From: CAYYAQ01 sp964469555 | GTDB taxonomy: Bacteria; Planctomycetota; UBA1135; UBA2386 | NCBI GenBank assembly: GCA_964469555.1 | Contig: CAYYAQ010000021.1 | Coordinates: forward strand, 1 to 47,033 | Length of the DNA stretch: 47,033 nucleotides | Reading direction: 5' to 3' | Shown: positions 33,702 through 43,399 of the stretch, piece by piece | Position numbering within the stretch: the first letter of the stretch is position 1 | How the letters are laid out: each line of letters opens with the position of its first letter | Position numbers and translations under genes: made by a program | The notes under the pieces: generated by a model | What the model was told of the DNA's origin: nothing | Databases searched by the model: none | The model's input: the letters and a program-made list of their open reading frames with translations, nothing else

Positions 33702-35234
33702 ATGCCCTACGGCTTCGTCATCGATCAGACCAGGTGCATCGGTTGCCACGCGTGCACGGTCGCTTGCAAGTCAGAGAACGACGTTCCCGTCGGCGACTTC
33801 CGGACCTGGGTCAAGTACACGGAGATCGGCACGTTCCCCACGGTGCGCCGGCATTTCTCGGTGCTGCGCTGCAACCACTGTACGAGTGCCCCATGCGTGA
33901 CGATCTGCCCCATCAACGCGTTGGACAAACGATCCGACGGCATCGTCGACCTCGACCGGGACGTGTGCATTGGTTGCAAGGCGTGCATGCAGGCGTGCCC
34001 CTACGATGCTCTGTGCCTCAACGAAGAAACCGGTGGCGCTGAGAAGTGCCACTACTGCGCGCACCGCGTGGACCAGGGACTGGTGCCGGCTTGCGTGGTC
34101 GTCTGCCCTGAGGAAGCGATCATCTCCGGGGACTTCAGCGATCCGGAGAGCAAGATCGCGAAGCTCCGCAGTCGGCCAGACGCAGTCGTAAGACGGTCCG
34201 AGCAGGGGACGGGTCCGAACATCCACTACATCGGTGCCGACCCGGTCTCCCTCGATCCAGGCACGGCGCTCGAGCCGAATTTGTACATCTGGAGCGAGCG
34301 ACGATTCGAGGCGCCGGACTACCCGCCTGTCATGCCCGACGGTGTCGATCTCTATCCGGATGCGACCACGGTTCTCGATGTCAACCACAAGGTGCACTGG
34401 GGCTGGAAGGTGTCCGCATACCTGGTCACGAAGGGGATCGGCGCTGGCGCTATCCTCCTCGCACCGCTGGTTGGTGCGGCCGCTGCCGGGACGAATGCCG
34501 GTGACTACGCACCGGAGATCGTCGGCATCTTCTTCCTCGCCGTGACACTCCCGTTGCTCGTCGTCGATCTGAAGCGGCCACTACAGTTCCTCTCGATCCT
34601 CCTTCGGCCCAACGTCAAGAGTTGGCTCGTCAAGGGCTCCTGGGTCCTCACCGCATTCGGGGGCGCAGCCCTTGGGGCGCTGGTGGCCAGGGCGATGGGC
34701 AACGATCAGCTCGCGGATATCCTGCGCTACGCCGGTATGCCGCTCGCAGTCGGCGCTGCCTGCTATACGGCGCTGTTGTTCGCGCAGTGCGAAGGCCGTG
34801 ACCTGTGGCAAAACACGCGGTGGCTCGCGCCCCAGCTGCTGGCGCAGACCGTGTTCCTCGGCGCGCTCGCGCTGCTGCCGTTCCTGCCTGCGAACATGAG
34901 CCTCGCGTGGCTGGTGACCATCGGCGGAGTGGCGCACGCAGGGATCTCGCTGCGCGAAGCCTACGGCGGTCACGAGACCACAAATGCGAGGCTGGCTGCC
35001 AGTCTGATGCCGCGCATTCCGGCCTGGCCAGGCAGCAAGTTCATGGCCTTCAGGCTCGGCCTCGTCATCACCGCGATCGTCAGCCTCGCTGCGCCAGCTG
35101 TCGCGTCGGCGGGTTGGCTCAACTCCGACCTGGGATGGGTCCCGGCGAGCGTTCTCGCCCTCTCGGCTTTCGTGGGGACGTTCTTCTACGAGCAGTGCTA
35201 CATCCGCGCGGGCCAACTCCCGCCGCTCTCCTAA
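33702..35234 (+). CDS. Four-cluster ferredoxin fused to an NrfD-type membrane anchor
   Basis: A 510-residue fusion. Residues 1-200 form a DmsB/PsrB/NrfC-like electron-transfer subunit with sixteen cysteines in four groups (12,15,18,22; 57,60,65,69; 89,92,95,99; 116,119,131,135), enough for four [4Fe-4S] clusters. From about 228 eight membrane helices of NrfD/PsrC type follow (VSAYLVTKGIGAGAILLAPL to LSAFVGTFFYEQCYI), which would exchange electrons with quinone. Normally these are two genes. No Tat signal is visible. It sits 19 bases before the molybdopterin subunit gene, so the two would form one membrane-bound oxidoreductase, with the FeS part probably on the cytoplasmic side. Confidence 0.9.
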   Translation: MPYGFVIDQTRCIGCHACTVACKSENDVPVGDFRTWVKYTEIGTFPTVRRHFSVLRCNHCTSAPCVTICPINALDKRSDGIVDLDRDVCIGCKACMQACPYDALCLNEETGGAEKCHYCAHRVDQGLVPACVVVCPEEAIISGDFSDPESKIAKLRSRPDAVVRRSEQGTGPNIHYIGADPVSLDPGTALEPNLYIWSERRFEAPDYPPVMPDGVDLYPDATTVLDVNHKVHWGWKVSAYLVTKGIGAGAILLAPLVGAAAAGTNAGDYAPEIVGIFFLAVTLPLLVVDLKRPLQFLSILLRPNVKSWLVKGSWVLTAFGGAALGALVARAMGNDQLADILRYAGMPLAVGAACYTALLFAQCEGRDLWQNTRWLAPQLLAQTVFLGALALLPFLPANMSLAWLVTIGGVAHAGISLREAYGGHETTNARLAASLMPRIPAWPGSKFMAFRLGLVITAIVSLAAPAVASAGWLNSDLGWVPASVLALSAFVGTFFYEQCYIRAGQLPPLS

Positions 35235-35253
35235 TCTTCAGCCCCGAACCTCG

Positions 35254-38022
35254 ATGACCACCTCGGACCCGATGCGCGTGACTCCGCTCGAGAAGTTCCC
35301 GCCCCAGGAGAACTGGGATCACTGGGAAGAACTCGACGCCAAGGCCTGGCCGCGCAAGGAGAAGAAGGCGTACTCGTTGATCCCGACGACGTGCTTCAAC
35401 TGCGAGGCGGCGTGCGGCCTCGTCGCCTACGTGGACAAGGAAACGGACGAGATCCGCAAGATCGAAGGCAACCCGTTCCACCCGGGCTCACGCGGTCGCA
35501 ACTGCGCGAAGGGGCCGGCCACCATCAACCAGGTAAACGATCCCGAGCGCATCCTCTACCCGATGAAGCGCAGTGGCCCTCGCGGCACCGGCCAGTTCGA
35601 GCGCACGACCTGGGACGAGGTGCTCGACACGCTAGCCGGGCGCATCCGCAAGGCGATCCAAGAGAAGCGCCTGACCGAGGTGATGTATCACGTCGGTCGC
35701 CCCGGCGCCGACGGCTACATGGACCGCGTATTGCAGTCGTGGGGTGTCGACGGCCACAACTCGCACACCAACGTCTGCTCGGCAGCTGCCCGCCTCGGAT
35801 ACGCGCTCTGGTCCGGGCACGACCGCCCCTCACCCGACTACGAGCACGCGAAGTTCATCCTGTTGATCAGCGCGCACCTCGAGACTGGTCACTACTTCAA
35901 TCCGCACGCGCAGAGGATCATCGACGCGAAGTCATCGGGGGCCAAGATCGCCACGGTCGACATCCGACTGTCCAACACGGCGTCGATGTCGGACTACTGG
36001 CTGGCGCCGCGACCGGGGACGGAAGCGTTGATGCTGCTCGGCTTCGCGCACGTGATCCTTCAGAGCGACCTGGCCGATGACAACTTCATCAAGACGTGGG
36101 TGAACTGGCACGCGTGGCTCGACGCGCGTGGGCACGAGCGTGACTTCGGCGGCTTCATGGAAGAACTGAAAGTCGAGTACGCCTGGGCGACCCCGGAGCA
36201 CGTCGCCGAAGTGACCGGTCTCACTGCGGAACAAATCCGAACCGTGGGTCGCGAGATCGGCGAGGCGGGATCGAAGTTCGCAGCGCACGTGTGGCGCAAC
36301 AGCGCGAGCGGCAACAAGGGAGGCTGGCAGGTCGCCCGCTGCCTGCAGTTCGTCGTCACATTGGTCGGGGCGGTCAACGCCGAGGGCGGCACCTCCGGCA
36401 ACGGCTACAACAAGTTCGTCGCGAAACCCTTCGACGTGCCGTCGCCCCAGGCGGTCTGGAGCGACCTGCTCTACCCGCGCGAGTGGCCCCTGTCCCACCA
36501 CGAGCTGTCGTTCGTACTCCCCCACCTCCTCCGCGATGGGCGTGGCAAGATCGATACCTACTTCACGAGGGTCTACAACCCGGTCTGGACCAATCCCGAC
36601 GGCTGCGTCTGGATGGAAGTGCTCCAGGACAAAGACCTCATCGGATGCCACGCAGCGTTGACGCCGACCTGGAACGAGACCGCGCGGCACGCCGACTACG
36701 TTCTGCCGATGGGCGTCGCGACCGAACGCCATGACCTCGCCAGCCAGGAGACGCACGCCGCGAAGTGGATCGCATTCAGACAGCCGGTCATGCGCGAGGT
36801 GATGCGCCGGCGCGGCGAAGAAGTGGAATGGACCTGGCAGGCAAATCCGGGCGAGGTGTGGGAAGAAGACGAGTTCTGGATCGCGCTCAGCTGGCGCATC
36901 GATCCCGACGGTGAGCTCGGCATCCGCAAGCACTTCGAATCCCCGTACCGCCCCGGCGAGCGCGTCACGATCGACGAGTACTACCGTTGGATCTTCGAGA
37001 ACTCGGTTCCAGGCCTGCCGGAAGCCGCGTCCAAAGTCGGGCTGGAGCCGCTCGAATACATGCGCCGGCACGGCGCATTCCTCGTCGAGGACAATGTCTA
37101 CGTCACGCACGAGGAGCCACTGCCGGCGGACAAGTTGAAGGACGCGGTGTTCGACAACGATCGCGCAGAGGTCCGCAAGGATGGCGAGGTGATCGGGGTC
37201 TTCGCCGACGGCAAGTCGATGGTGGGATTCCATACGCCGAGCAAGAAGCTCGAGATACACGCGCCGGTCATGGCCGAGTGGGGTTGGCCGGAGTTCACCG
37301 AACCGGGCTACATCAAGAGTCACATCGATGAGGCGGAACTCGACCGCGACGCGGGGGAGATGGTCCTCGTCTCGACCTTCCGTCTGCCGACGTTGATCCA
37401 CACGCGGTCGGCGAACTCGAAGTGGTTGAGCGAACTCACGAATACGAACCCCGTGTGGATCAACACGGTGGACGCGCGGTGCCTGGGCATTGCGTCCGGT
37501 GATCTTCTGAAGGTTGAGTCGCGCATCGGCTACTACGTCAACAAGGCGTGGGTCACGGAGGGCATCCGCCCGGGAGTCATCGCGTGCAGCCACCACATGG
37601 GTCGCTGGCGGCTCGAAGGCGATCAACACAGCGTGAACAGCTGGCAATGTCACGGGATGACGCTCGACCGCCAGGGCACCGTCTACAAGTACCGGCGACA
37701 GGTCGATGTTCAACCCTTCGACAGCGACGACAAGGACAGCGCGAAAGTCTGGTGGACCGAAGGCGGCGTGCACCAGAACTTCATCTTCCCCGTGCAGCCC
37801 GATCCGGTGTCGGGCATGCACTGCTGGCACCAGAAAGTGACGGTCGCGAAAGCGGGACCCGACGATCGTTACGGAGACATCCAGGTCGACACGGCAAAGT
37901 CGATGGACGTGTTCCGCGAGTGGCAGCGAGAAACCCGCCCGCCGACCGGAGGTTTGCGCCGACCGCTGCACTTCAAGCGGGTATTGCGCCCGACTGACGA
38001 CGCCTACCGCTTGGAAACGTAG
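35254..38022 (+). CDS. Molybdopterin-dependent oxidoreductase catalytic subunit
   Basis: A 922-residue DMSO-reductase-family enzyme. The FS0 cluster motif is C47-xx-C50-xxx-C54 and C84 in TTCFNCEAACG and GRNCAKG. C175 in HTNVCSAAARLG lies where PsrA-like enzymes carry the cysteine that binds the metal. The Mo-bis-MGD binding body and C-terminal domain (NSANSKWL-like region, GVHQNFIFPV) follow. There is no Tat signal, suggesting a cytoplasmic active site, as in sulfite dehydrogenase SoeA rather than periplasmic polysulfide or tetrathionate reductases. The substrate is not identifiable from these motifs. Its electron-transfer partner is encoded immediately upstream. Confidence 0.9.
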   Translation: MTTSDPMRVTPLEKFPPQENWDHWEELDAKAWPRKEKKAYSLIPTTCFNCEAACGLVAYVDKETDEIRKIEGNPFHPGSRGRNCAKGPATINQVNDPERILYPMKRSGPRGTGQFERTTWDEVLDTLAGRIRKAIQEKRLTEVMYHVGRPGADGYMDRVLQSWGVDGHNSHTNVCSAAARLGYALWSGHDRPSPDYEHAKFILLISAHLETGHYFNPHAQRIIDAKSSGAKIATVDIRLSNTASMSDYWLAPRPGTEALMLLGFAHVILQSDLADDNFIKTWVNWHAWLDARGHERDFGGFMEELKVEYAWATPEHVAEVTGLTAEQIRTVGREIGEAGSKFAAHVWRNSASGNKGGWQVARCLQFVVTLVGAVNAEGGTSGNGYNKFVAKPFDVPSPQAVWSDLLYPREWPLSHHELSFVLPHLLRDGRGKIDTYFTRVYNPVWTNPDGCVWMEVLQDKDLIGCHAALTPTWNETARHADYVLPMGVATERHDLASQETHAAKWIAFRQPVMREVMRRRGEEVEWTWQANPGEVWEEDEFWIALSWRIDPDGELGIRKHFESPYRPGERVTIDEYYRWIFENSVPGLPEAASKVGLEPLEYMRRHGAFLVEDNVYVTHEEPLPADKLKDAVFDNDRAEVRKDGEVIGVFADGKSMVGFHTPSKKLEIHAPVMAEWGWPEFTEPGYIKSHIDEAELDRDAGEMVLVSTFRLPTLIHTRSANSKWLSELTNTNPVWINTVDARCLGIASGDLLKVESRIGYYVNKAWVTEGIRPGVIACSHHMGRWRLEGDQHSVNSWQCHGMTLDRQGTVYKYRRQVDVQPFDSDDKDSAKVWWTEGGVHQNFIFPVQPDPVSGMHCWHQKVTVAKAGPDDRYGDIQVDTAKSMDVFREWQRETRPPTGGLRRPLHFKRVLRPTDDAYRLET

Positions 38023-38033
38023 CGCTAACACCG

Positions 38034-38459
38034 TTGCGAGCCGGATCCGTGGGATCGGGTACCCTTGCGCGCTTGGTGGACCTGTCCTTTGTGCGCCCCC
38101 TGAGCGTCCTCGGCCTGGCCTCGTTTTACGCCTCGGCCCAGGTGTTGCCGGTCGACGACCAGCCCCGGCAATCGGCGCGCGACGTCCCGGGATGTGGGAA
38201 GGTCCACTTTCCGATCCGGTGCACGCCGGTCGCGAACCCGAGCGTTCTGGACGGCATGCTCGACAAGATCTTCGCGGAGAATCCGGATCATCCCGCCCAC
38301 CGTTACCGCGTGCAGTTGTGGCTCGGCTCAAAGCCCGAACGCGCCGCAACATCGGCCGCGACGTGCGGCATGGTGATCTGGCAGGGCATCAGCCACGCGC
38401 CGTTCAGCCACCCCGAGTGGTTCCTGGCGGAGTGCGAACGGTTGCCGAAGGCGAAGTAG
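38034..38459 (+). CDS. Small predicted secreted cysteine-containing protein
   Basis: Up to 141 residues. The segment RPLSVLGLASFYASAQV looks like a signal peptide; the start may be ATG at 38034 or, more compactly, GTG at 38076. The mature part has paired cysteines (GCGKVHFPIRC, TCGMVIW, ECERL) that could form disulfides. No known domain. It fills the space between the molybdoenzyme gene (11 bases upstream) and aspS, and may belong to the redox module. Confidence 0.5.
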   Translation: MRAGSVGSGTLARLVDLSFVRPLSVLGLASFYASAQVLPVDDQPRQSARDVPGCGKVHFPIRCTPVANPSVLDGMLDKIFAENPDHPAHRYRVQLWLGSKPERAATSAATCGMVIWQGISHAPFSHPEWFLAECERLPKAK

Positions 38460-38469
38460 CGGTTCTTCG

Positions 38470-40269
38470 CTACGCGCCTGAGCTATCCTTACCCCCGGAG
38501 TCCTTCGGCGGCGTCGCGATGATATGCAGGTCCGCGAGCTGCTCGGCCACCACGGCAGATGGTGCGTCGCACATCGGATCCGTGGCCCGCGCCGTCTTCG
38601 GGAATGCGATCACGTCCCGGATGCTGTCCGAGCCGATGGCGAGCGTGACGATGCGGTCGACGCCGAGCGCGATCCCGCCGTGCGGCGGGGCCCCGTAGCG
38701 GAACGCATCGAGGAGGAACCCGAACTTCGCCTGTTGCTCTTCCTCGCTGATGCCGAGGAATCGAAACACCCGCTCCTGCACATCGCGGCGGTGGATTCGG
38801 ATGCTCCCCGAGCCCAGCTCCCATCCGTTCATGCACAGGTCGTACGCCCGCGACTGGATGTCCGCCGTGTCCTTGGAGTAGTCGTCGAGGTCCCAATCGG
38901 TTGGTGCGGTGAACGGGTGGTGAGAGCTGTCCCAGCGGCCGGTCTCCTCGTCCTCGATGAACATCGGGAAGTTCATGACCCAGCAGAGCTGGAAATCCTT
39001 CGGGTCGCGCATACCGAGGTCCGTGCCGAGCTTGACGCGGAGCTCGCCGAGAGCCCGCTGCGCGACGCTCTTCCGGTCGGCGACGAACAGCAGCAAGTCG
39101 CCGGGCTCGGCGCCCATGGCGGCGATGAGCCCGGCTCCCGCCGCGTCGGCGTAGAACTTGGAGATGCTGCCAGTGACGCCCTCCGCCGTGATCTTCGCCC
39201 ACGCCAACCCACGCGCACCGTAGTCTGCGACGAACTTGGTCAAGCCATCGATTGCCTTGCGCGAGTAGTTCTCCGCCTCTCCCTTCACGCACAGACCCTG
39301 CACGACACCACCGTTCTCGATGGCGCCGGCGAACACCCTGAAGTCGCTCTCCGCTGCGAGTTCCGAGACGTCGATCAATTCCATCGCGAAGCGCATGTCC
39401 GGTTTGTCGGAGCCGAACCGGCACATCGCCTCGTCGTAGGTCAAGCGCGGGAACGGCGTGTTCACTTCGATGCCGAATCCCTCGAGCATTCCGTGCACCA
39501 TCATCCCCTCGACGAGGTCCAGCACCTGGGCTTCTTCCACGAACGACATTTCGATGTCGATCTGCGTGAACTCCGGTTGCCGATCCGCGCGCAGATCCTC
39601 GTCCCGGAAGCAGCGCGCGATCTGGAAGTATCGGTCGAGGCCCGCGACCATGAGCAGTTGCTTGAAGATCTGCGGGCTCTGCGGGAGCGCGTAGAACAAC
39701 CCAGGATTGACGCGACTCGGCACCAGGTAGTCCCGCGCGCCTTCCGGCGTGCTCTTGGTGAGGATCGGCGTCTCGATGTCGAGAAAATGCTGGTCGGCGA
39801 GGTAGTTCCGGACCGCCGTGACGAACCGTGCACGCTTCTCCATGGCGCGGGCCATCGGCGCGCGCCGCAGGTCCAGGTACCGGTGCTTCATCCGCAACTC
39901 TTCGTTAGCCTCGACTTTGTCGAGGATTTCGAACGGCGGGGTATCCGCCTGCGCCAGGATCGAGAGACCTGTGGCGTGCAGTTCGATCGAACCGGTGATG
40001 CGGTTGGGGTTGACCTTGTCAGCTTCGCGCAAGGCGACCTTGCCGTGCACGGTCACGACTGTCTCCGCCCGCACCGCCTTGGCCAACTCGTAGAAGGAAT
40101 CCCCTGGATCGATCACGACCTGCGTGACCCCGTAGCGGTCCCGCAGGTCGATGAACAGAATTCCACCGTGGTCCCGGTGGTTCTCCACCCACCCATTGAG
40201 GGTGATTTCCTTGCCTTGTTCGTTCTTGCTCAGTTCGCCGCAAGTGTGGGTACGCTGCCAGTTCGCCAT
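38470..40269 (-). CDS. aspS: Aspartyl-tRNA synthetase
   Basis: A 599-residue bacterial-type AspRS. The N-terminal anticodon OB-fold is at THTCGELSKNEQGKEITLNG, motif 2 is FRDEDLRADRQPEFTQIDIE, the GAD insertion domain lies about 290-410, and the end has RYGAPPHGGIALGVDRIV (motif 3). The frame is open far upstream, but the ATG at 40269 starts the OB-fold exactly. Whether it is discriminating or also acts on tRNA-Asn cannot be told by eye. It is convergent with the small secreted protein gene and divergent from the Mla operon. Confidence 0.97.
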   Translation of the reverse strand: MANWQRTHTCGELSKNEQGKEITLNGWVENHRDHGGILFIDLRDRYGVTQVVIDPGDSFYELAKAVRAETVVTVHGKVALREADKVNPNRITGSIELHATGLSILAQADTPPFEILDKVEANEELRMKHRYLDLRRAPMARAMEKRARFVTAVRNYLADQHFLDIETPILTKSTPEGARDYLVPSRVNPGLFYALPQSPQIFKQLLMVAGLDRYFQIARCFRDEDLRADRQPEFTQIDIEMSFVEEAQVLDLVEGMMVHGMLEGFGIEVNTPFPRLTYDEAMCRFGSDKPDMRFAMELIDVSELAAESDFRVFAGAIENGGVVQGLCVKGEAENYSRKAIDGLTKFVADYGARGLAWAKITAEGVTGSISKFYADAAGAGLIAAMGAEPGDLLLFVADRKSVAQRALGELRVKLGTDLGMRDPKDFQLCWVMNFPMFIEDEETGRWDSSHHPFTAPTDWDLDDYSKDTADIQSRAYDLCMNGWELGSGSIRIHRRDVQERVFRFLGISEEEQQAKFGFLLDAFRYGAPPHGGIALGVDRIVTLAIGSDSIRDVIAFPKTARATDPMCDAPSAVVAEQLADLHIIATPPKDSGGKDSSGA

Positions 40270-40377
40270 GGTTCTCTCTCGGGGTTTGGGGCGAGCGTTG
40301 TACCTCTCCCGCTGCTCCAGACAAGAACGGGTTGCGGCACATTCCCGCGCCGGTAACGTTCGGATTCCGTCCCGCAG

Positions 40378-41520
40378 ATGCCAGCAACCAAGCCAACCTC
40401 CGACGCGGTCCGCATCGAGACTCTCGTCAATGAAGCGGGCAGCACGGTGATTCGGGTCACCGGTCGGCTCGACGTCAATTCGACGGGATGCGTCTGGGAT
40501 CGGGGCGTGCGCGCGGTGCCGGGCACCGGGGAAACGATTCTGGACGCTGCCGAACTGGAGTACATCGACGGCGCCGGAACCAGCCTGATCCACGAGATGG
40601 CCACCCGCCAACGCGCCAAGGGCGGCACGTTCCGAATCGATGGCCTCCGAGACAACCTGAAGGCCTTTCTCGACCTCGCGGGAATCAACGAAGACGTGGA
40701 TCAGGATGCGCCGTGTCCGAGCAAGCTGACGGTCACTGAGATCGTGGGGAAGCGCACGAGGGAGATCGGCTCGGACGTGCACAGCCTCGTCAGTTACGTC
40801 GGTCGGATCAGTCTCGAACTCGCAGCCGTCGTCGTGCGACCGCATCGGACGAGGTGGTCTCACGTCCTGGAATCCGCCACCACCGCCGGAGCGTTCGCAT
40901 TCCCTGTCGTGGTCCTGATCGGGTTCTTGTTGGGGTGGGTGTTGGCATTCTCCGCCGCCTTCATCATGCACGACTACGGTGCGGACACCCTCCTGGCGGC
41001 GCTGATCGGTCCGGCGATGGTGCGCGAACTCGGACCACTGATGACTTGCGTCGTCCTCGCGGCGCGGTCAGGTTCCGCTTTCGCTGCTGAGATCGGGACC
41101 ATGAAGGTCAACGAGGAGGTCGACGCGTTGACGACGATGGGCATCGATCCTGTGCGGTTCCTGGTGATTCCCAAGGTGCTCGCCGCCGTGTGCATGACGC
41201 CGCTGCTCGCCGGGTTCGCGAACCTCGCAGGAATCGTGGGCGGAGCACTGGTCTCGAGATTCGTCCTCGGGCAACCGCTCGCCGTTTACACGAACCTGCT
41301 GAAGGACGTGATTCACATCCAGGACATCGGAATCGGACTCGGCAAGGCGGTCATCTTTGGGATCATCGTCGCGTCGATCGGGTGCATTCGCGGAATGCAG
41401 ACCCGCAACACGCCCACGGCAGTCGGCGAAGCCGCGACGAGCGCGGTCGTCACCAGCATCGTCTTCCTCTCCATTACGGACGCGCTCCTGGCCGTGATCG
41501 TGCAGGTGCTCGGGATATGA
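40378..41520 (+). CDS. mlaE: MlaE-type ABC permease with fused STAS domain
   Basis: A 380-residue fusion. Residues 1-110 resemble a STAS domain (TVIRVTGRLDVNS, LEYIDGAGTSLIHEMA), equivalent to the separate MlaB of E. coli. Residues 130-380 are an MlaE permease with RELGPLMTCVVLAARSGSA and EVDALTTMGIDPVRFLV, the conserved family signature, and about five helices. It would form the inner membrane channel of a Mla-like lipid transporter between the membranes. Its stop overlaps the start of the ATPase gene. Confidence 0.92.
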   Translation: MPATKPTSDAVRIETLVNEAGSTVIRVTGRLDVNSTGCVWDRGVRAVPGTGETILDAAELEYIDGAGTSLIHEMATRQRAKGGTFRIDGLRDNLKAFLDLAGINEDVDQDAPCPSKLTVTEIVGKRTREIGSDVHSLVSYVGRISLELAAVVVRPHRTRWSHVLESATTAGAFAFPVVVLIGFLLGWVLAFSAAFIMHDYGADTLLAALIGPAMVRELGPLMTCVVLAARSGSAFAAEIGTMKVNEEVDALTTMGIDPVRFLVIPKVLAAVCMTPLLAGFANLAGIVGGALVSRFVLGQPLAVYTNLLKDVIHIQDIGIGLGKAVIFGIIVASIGCIRGMQTRNTPTAVGEAATSAVVTSIVFLSITDALLAVIVQVLGI

Positions 41521-42317
41521 GCCGGACGCCGATCATCTCCGTACGTGGACTGAGTGCGGGCTACGACGGCGTCGTCCTGATGAGCGGTGTGGAGTTCGAC
41601 GTGTACGCGGGGGAGATCTTTGGGATTCTAGGTGGCTCGGGCGCCGGCAAGACCACGTTGCTGCGTCACATGATCGGGCTCTTCCCACCCATCGCCGGTT
41701 CGATCGGAATCGATGGCGTCGACATGGTCACTGCGACCGGCGCCAGCCGTCAGCGCCTGTTGACGAAGATCGGCGTCATGTACCAGCAGGGAGCCCTGTT
41801 CGGTTCGATGACGCTGATCGAGAACGTGTTGCTGCCCCTCGAAGAGCACACTTCCCTGCCACGGCGCGCCCGCGCACTCACGGCGCGGCTGAAGCTGCGG
41901 CTCGTCGGGCTGAGCGGTTTCGAGAATTACCTCCCTGCGGAGATCAGCGGTGGGATGCGCAAGCGCGCCGCGATCGCCCGCGCGATGTCCCTGGACCCTC
42001 GGATCATCTTCCTCGACGAGCCATCAGCGGGTCTCGACCCGATCACGTCTGCGGATCTGGATCGGTTGATCCTCCGCCTGGCCCGCTCGCTGGGGATCAC
42101 GTTCGTCATGGTGACGCACGAGCTTGCGAGCATTCTCGGCACGAACGACCGGGTGATCATGCTCGACAAGGAGATCTGCGGAATTCGGGCCAGCGGCACA
42201 CCCCGAGAACTCATGGCGAGCGAAGACCCCGCGATCGCGCGGTTCTTCCACCGCCAATCCAGCGACGACAACTCGAGCGAGAACGGCAATTCCACGAAAC
42301 AGGAGAACGGCACGTGA
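41517..42317 (+). CDS. mlaF: MlaF-type ABC transporter ATPase
   Basis: A 266-residue ABC ATPase: Walker A GGSGAGKTT at 39-47, Q-loop in VMYQQGALF (86-94), signature ISGGM (143-147), Walker B IIFLDE (163-168) and THELAS. The start ATG overlaps the mlaE stop in ATGA, which fits translational coupling. The reading frame upstream is open but has no ABC content. It powers the permease to move lipids. The stop overlaps the GTG of mlaD. Confidence 0.94.
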   Translation: MSRTPIISVRGLSAGYDGVVLMSGVEFDVYAGEIFGILGGSGAGKTTLLRHMIGLFPPIAGSIGIDGVDMVTATGASRQRLLTKIGVMYQQGALFGSMTLIENVLLPLEEHTSLPRRARALTARLKLRLVGLSGFENYLPAEISGGMRKRAAIARAMSLDPRIIFLDEPSAGLDPITSADLDRLILRLARSLGITFVMVTHELASILGTNDRVIMLDKEICGIRASGTPRELMASEDPAIARFFHRQSSDDNSSENGNSTKQENGT

Positions 42318-43399
42318 TCCAGAATAAGCACAACTTCGTACTCGGTTCGTTCGTCCTCAGCGGCATCGCCTTGATCGGAACATCCGTGACGATCCTGGGC
42401 GCCAACGCGCTGTGGGAGGACTACCTCATCATGGAGACCTACATCGAGGAATCGGTCAGCGGTCTCGAGCGGGGGTCGGCGGTCAAGTTTCGTGGCATTA
42501 CCATCGGCAAGGTCGAAGAGATCACGACTGTGTCGAAGGTATACGACACGGTGAAGAGCTACGCGTATGTCCGCGTGAAGGTGTTCACGAGTGCGTTGCC
42601 GATCCCCCCGGGCGCGCAGCACGACCACACGATCGCGAATCGCGTGAATCAGGGGCTGCGGGTATCGCTCGCGTCCGCGAACATCACGGGCGGTAGTTAC
42701 CTCGAAACCGACTACATGGACGCCGCGACGACGCCCAGTCTCGAGATCGATTGGACGCCGACGTCGGTCTACGTGCCGTCCGTGCCGAGCACGCTCATGC
42801 GCTTCCAGACTTCGCTGGACACCCTGCTCGGCAACCTCGCCAAGACGGACATCAAGGGAGTCGTCGCCGCGGCCCGAGACACGTTTCAGGAGATCGAGAC
42901 GTCGATGAAGGGGCTCGACCTCGGTAGCCTCAATCAGCGAGCAATGGCCTTGCTCGACAAGGCCGGCACGACCGTCGACGGCGCGGGCAAGGACATCGAC
43001 CAACTCACGGCAGAGGTCAGCGAGACGCTGAAGAGCATTCGAGGGTCCGTCGAAACGACGTTCAAGTCCGCGGACTCGACGCTCGGGAAGGTCGACACGA
43101 TCCTCGCCAACGGCAAGCTCAAGGAGTCTCTCGAGCGCCTCGCCGGGGTGCTCGCGCAGGCTGACTCCTCGATCGAGGAGATTCGGATTCTCACCGGTCA
43201 CACTGATCAGGCCGTCGTCGGCATCGGGCGGATCGTCCGTGGGCGGAGTCGTGATCTGGCCATCGCGATTGGCAACCTGCGCGAGATCCTCGACAACCTC
43301 AATACGCTGACTGGAACCCTGAATCAGTATCCGTCGCTGTTGTTCGTCGGCAATCCACCGAAGACGGACCAGAAGAAGACGAAGGCGGGGGGCAAGTGA
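42314..43399 (+). CDS. mlaD: MlaD-like MCE-domain protein
   Basis: A 361-residue protein with one N-terminal membrane helix (about 9-30), an MCE domain starting near 38 (VSGLERGSAVKFRGITIGKV) and a long helical C-terminal part about 150-340 that would extend into the periplasm-like space. MCE domains form rings that shuttle lipids. The GTG start overlaps the mlaF stop. The predicted long helical tail is longer than in E. coli MlaD (about 180 residues), more like other MCE proteins. Confidence 0.9.
   Translation: MIQNKHNFVLGSFVLSGIALIGTSVTILGANALWEDYLIMETYIEESVSGLERGSAVKFRGITIGKVEEITTVSKVYDTVKSYAYVRVKVFTSALPIPPGAQHDHTIANRVNQGLRVSLASANITGGSYLETDYMDAATTPSLEIDWTPTSVYVPSVPSTLMRFQTSLDTLLGNLAKTDIKGVVAAARDTFQEIETSMKGLDLGSLNQRAMALLDKAGTTVDGAGKDIDQLTAEVSETLKSIRGSVETTFKSADSTLGKVDTILANGKLKESLERLAGVLAQADSSIEEIRILTGHTDQAVVGIGRIVRGRSRDLAIAIGNLREILDNLNTLTGTLNQYPSLLFVGNPPKTDQKKTKAGGK

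Noticed and set aside
35932..38352. Long minus-strand open frame opposite the molybdoenzyme gene
   Set aside because: Shadow of a well-supported enzyme with all cluster motifs on the plus strand.
40270..40971. Upstream extension of the aspS reading frame
   Set aside because: The extension is antisense to the STAS-MlaE gene and the ATG at 40269 begins the conserved OB-fold.
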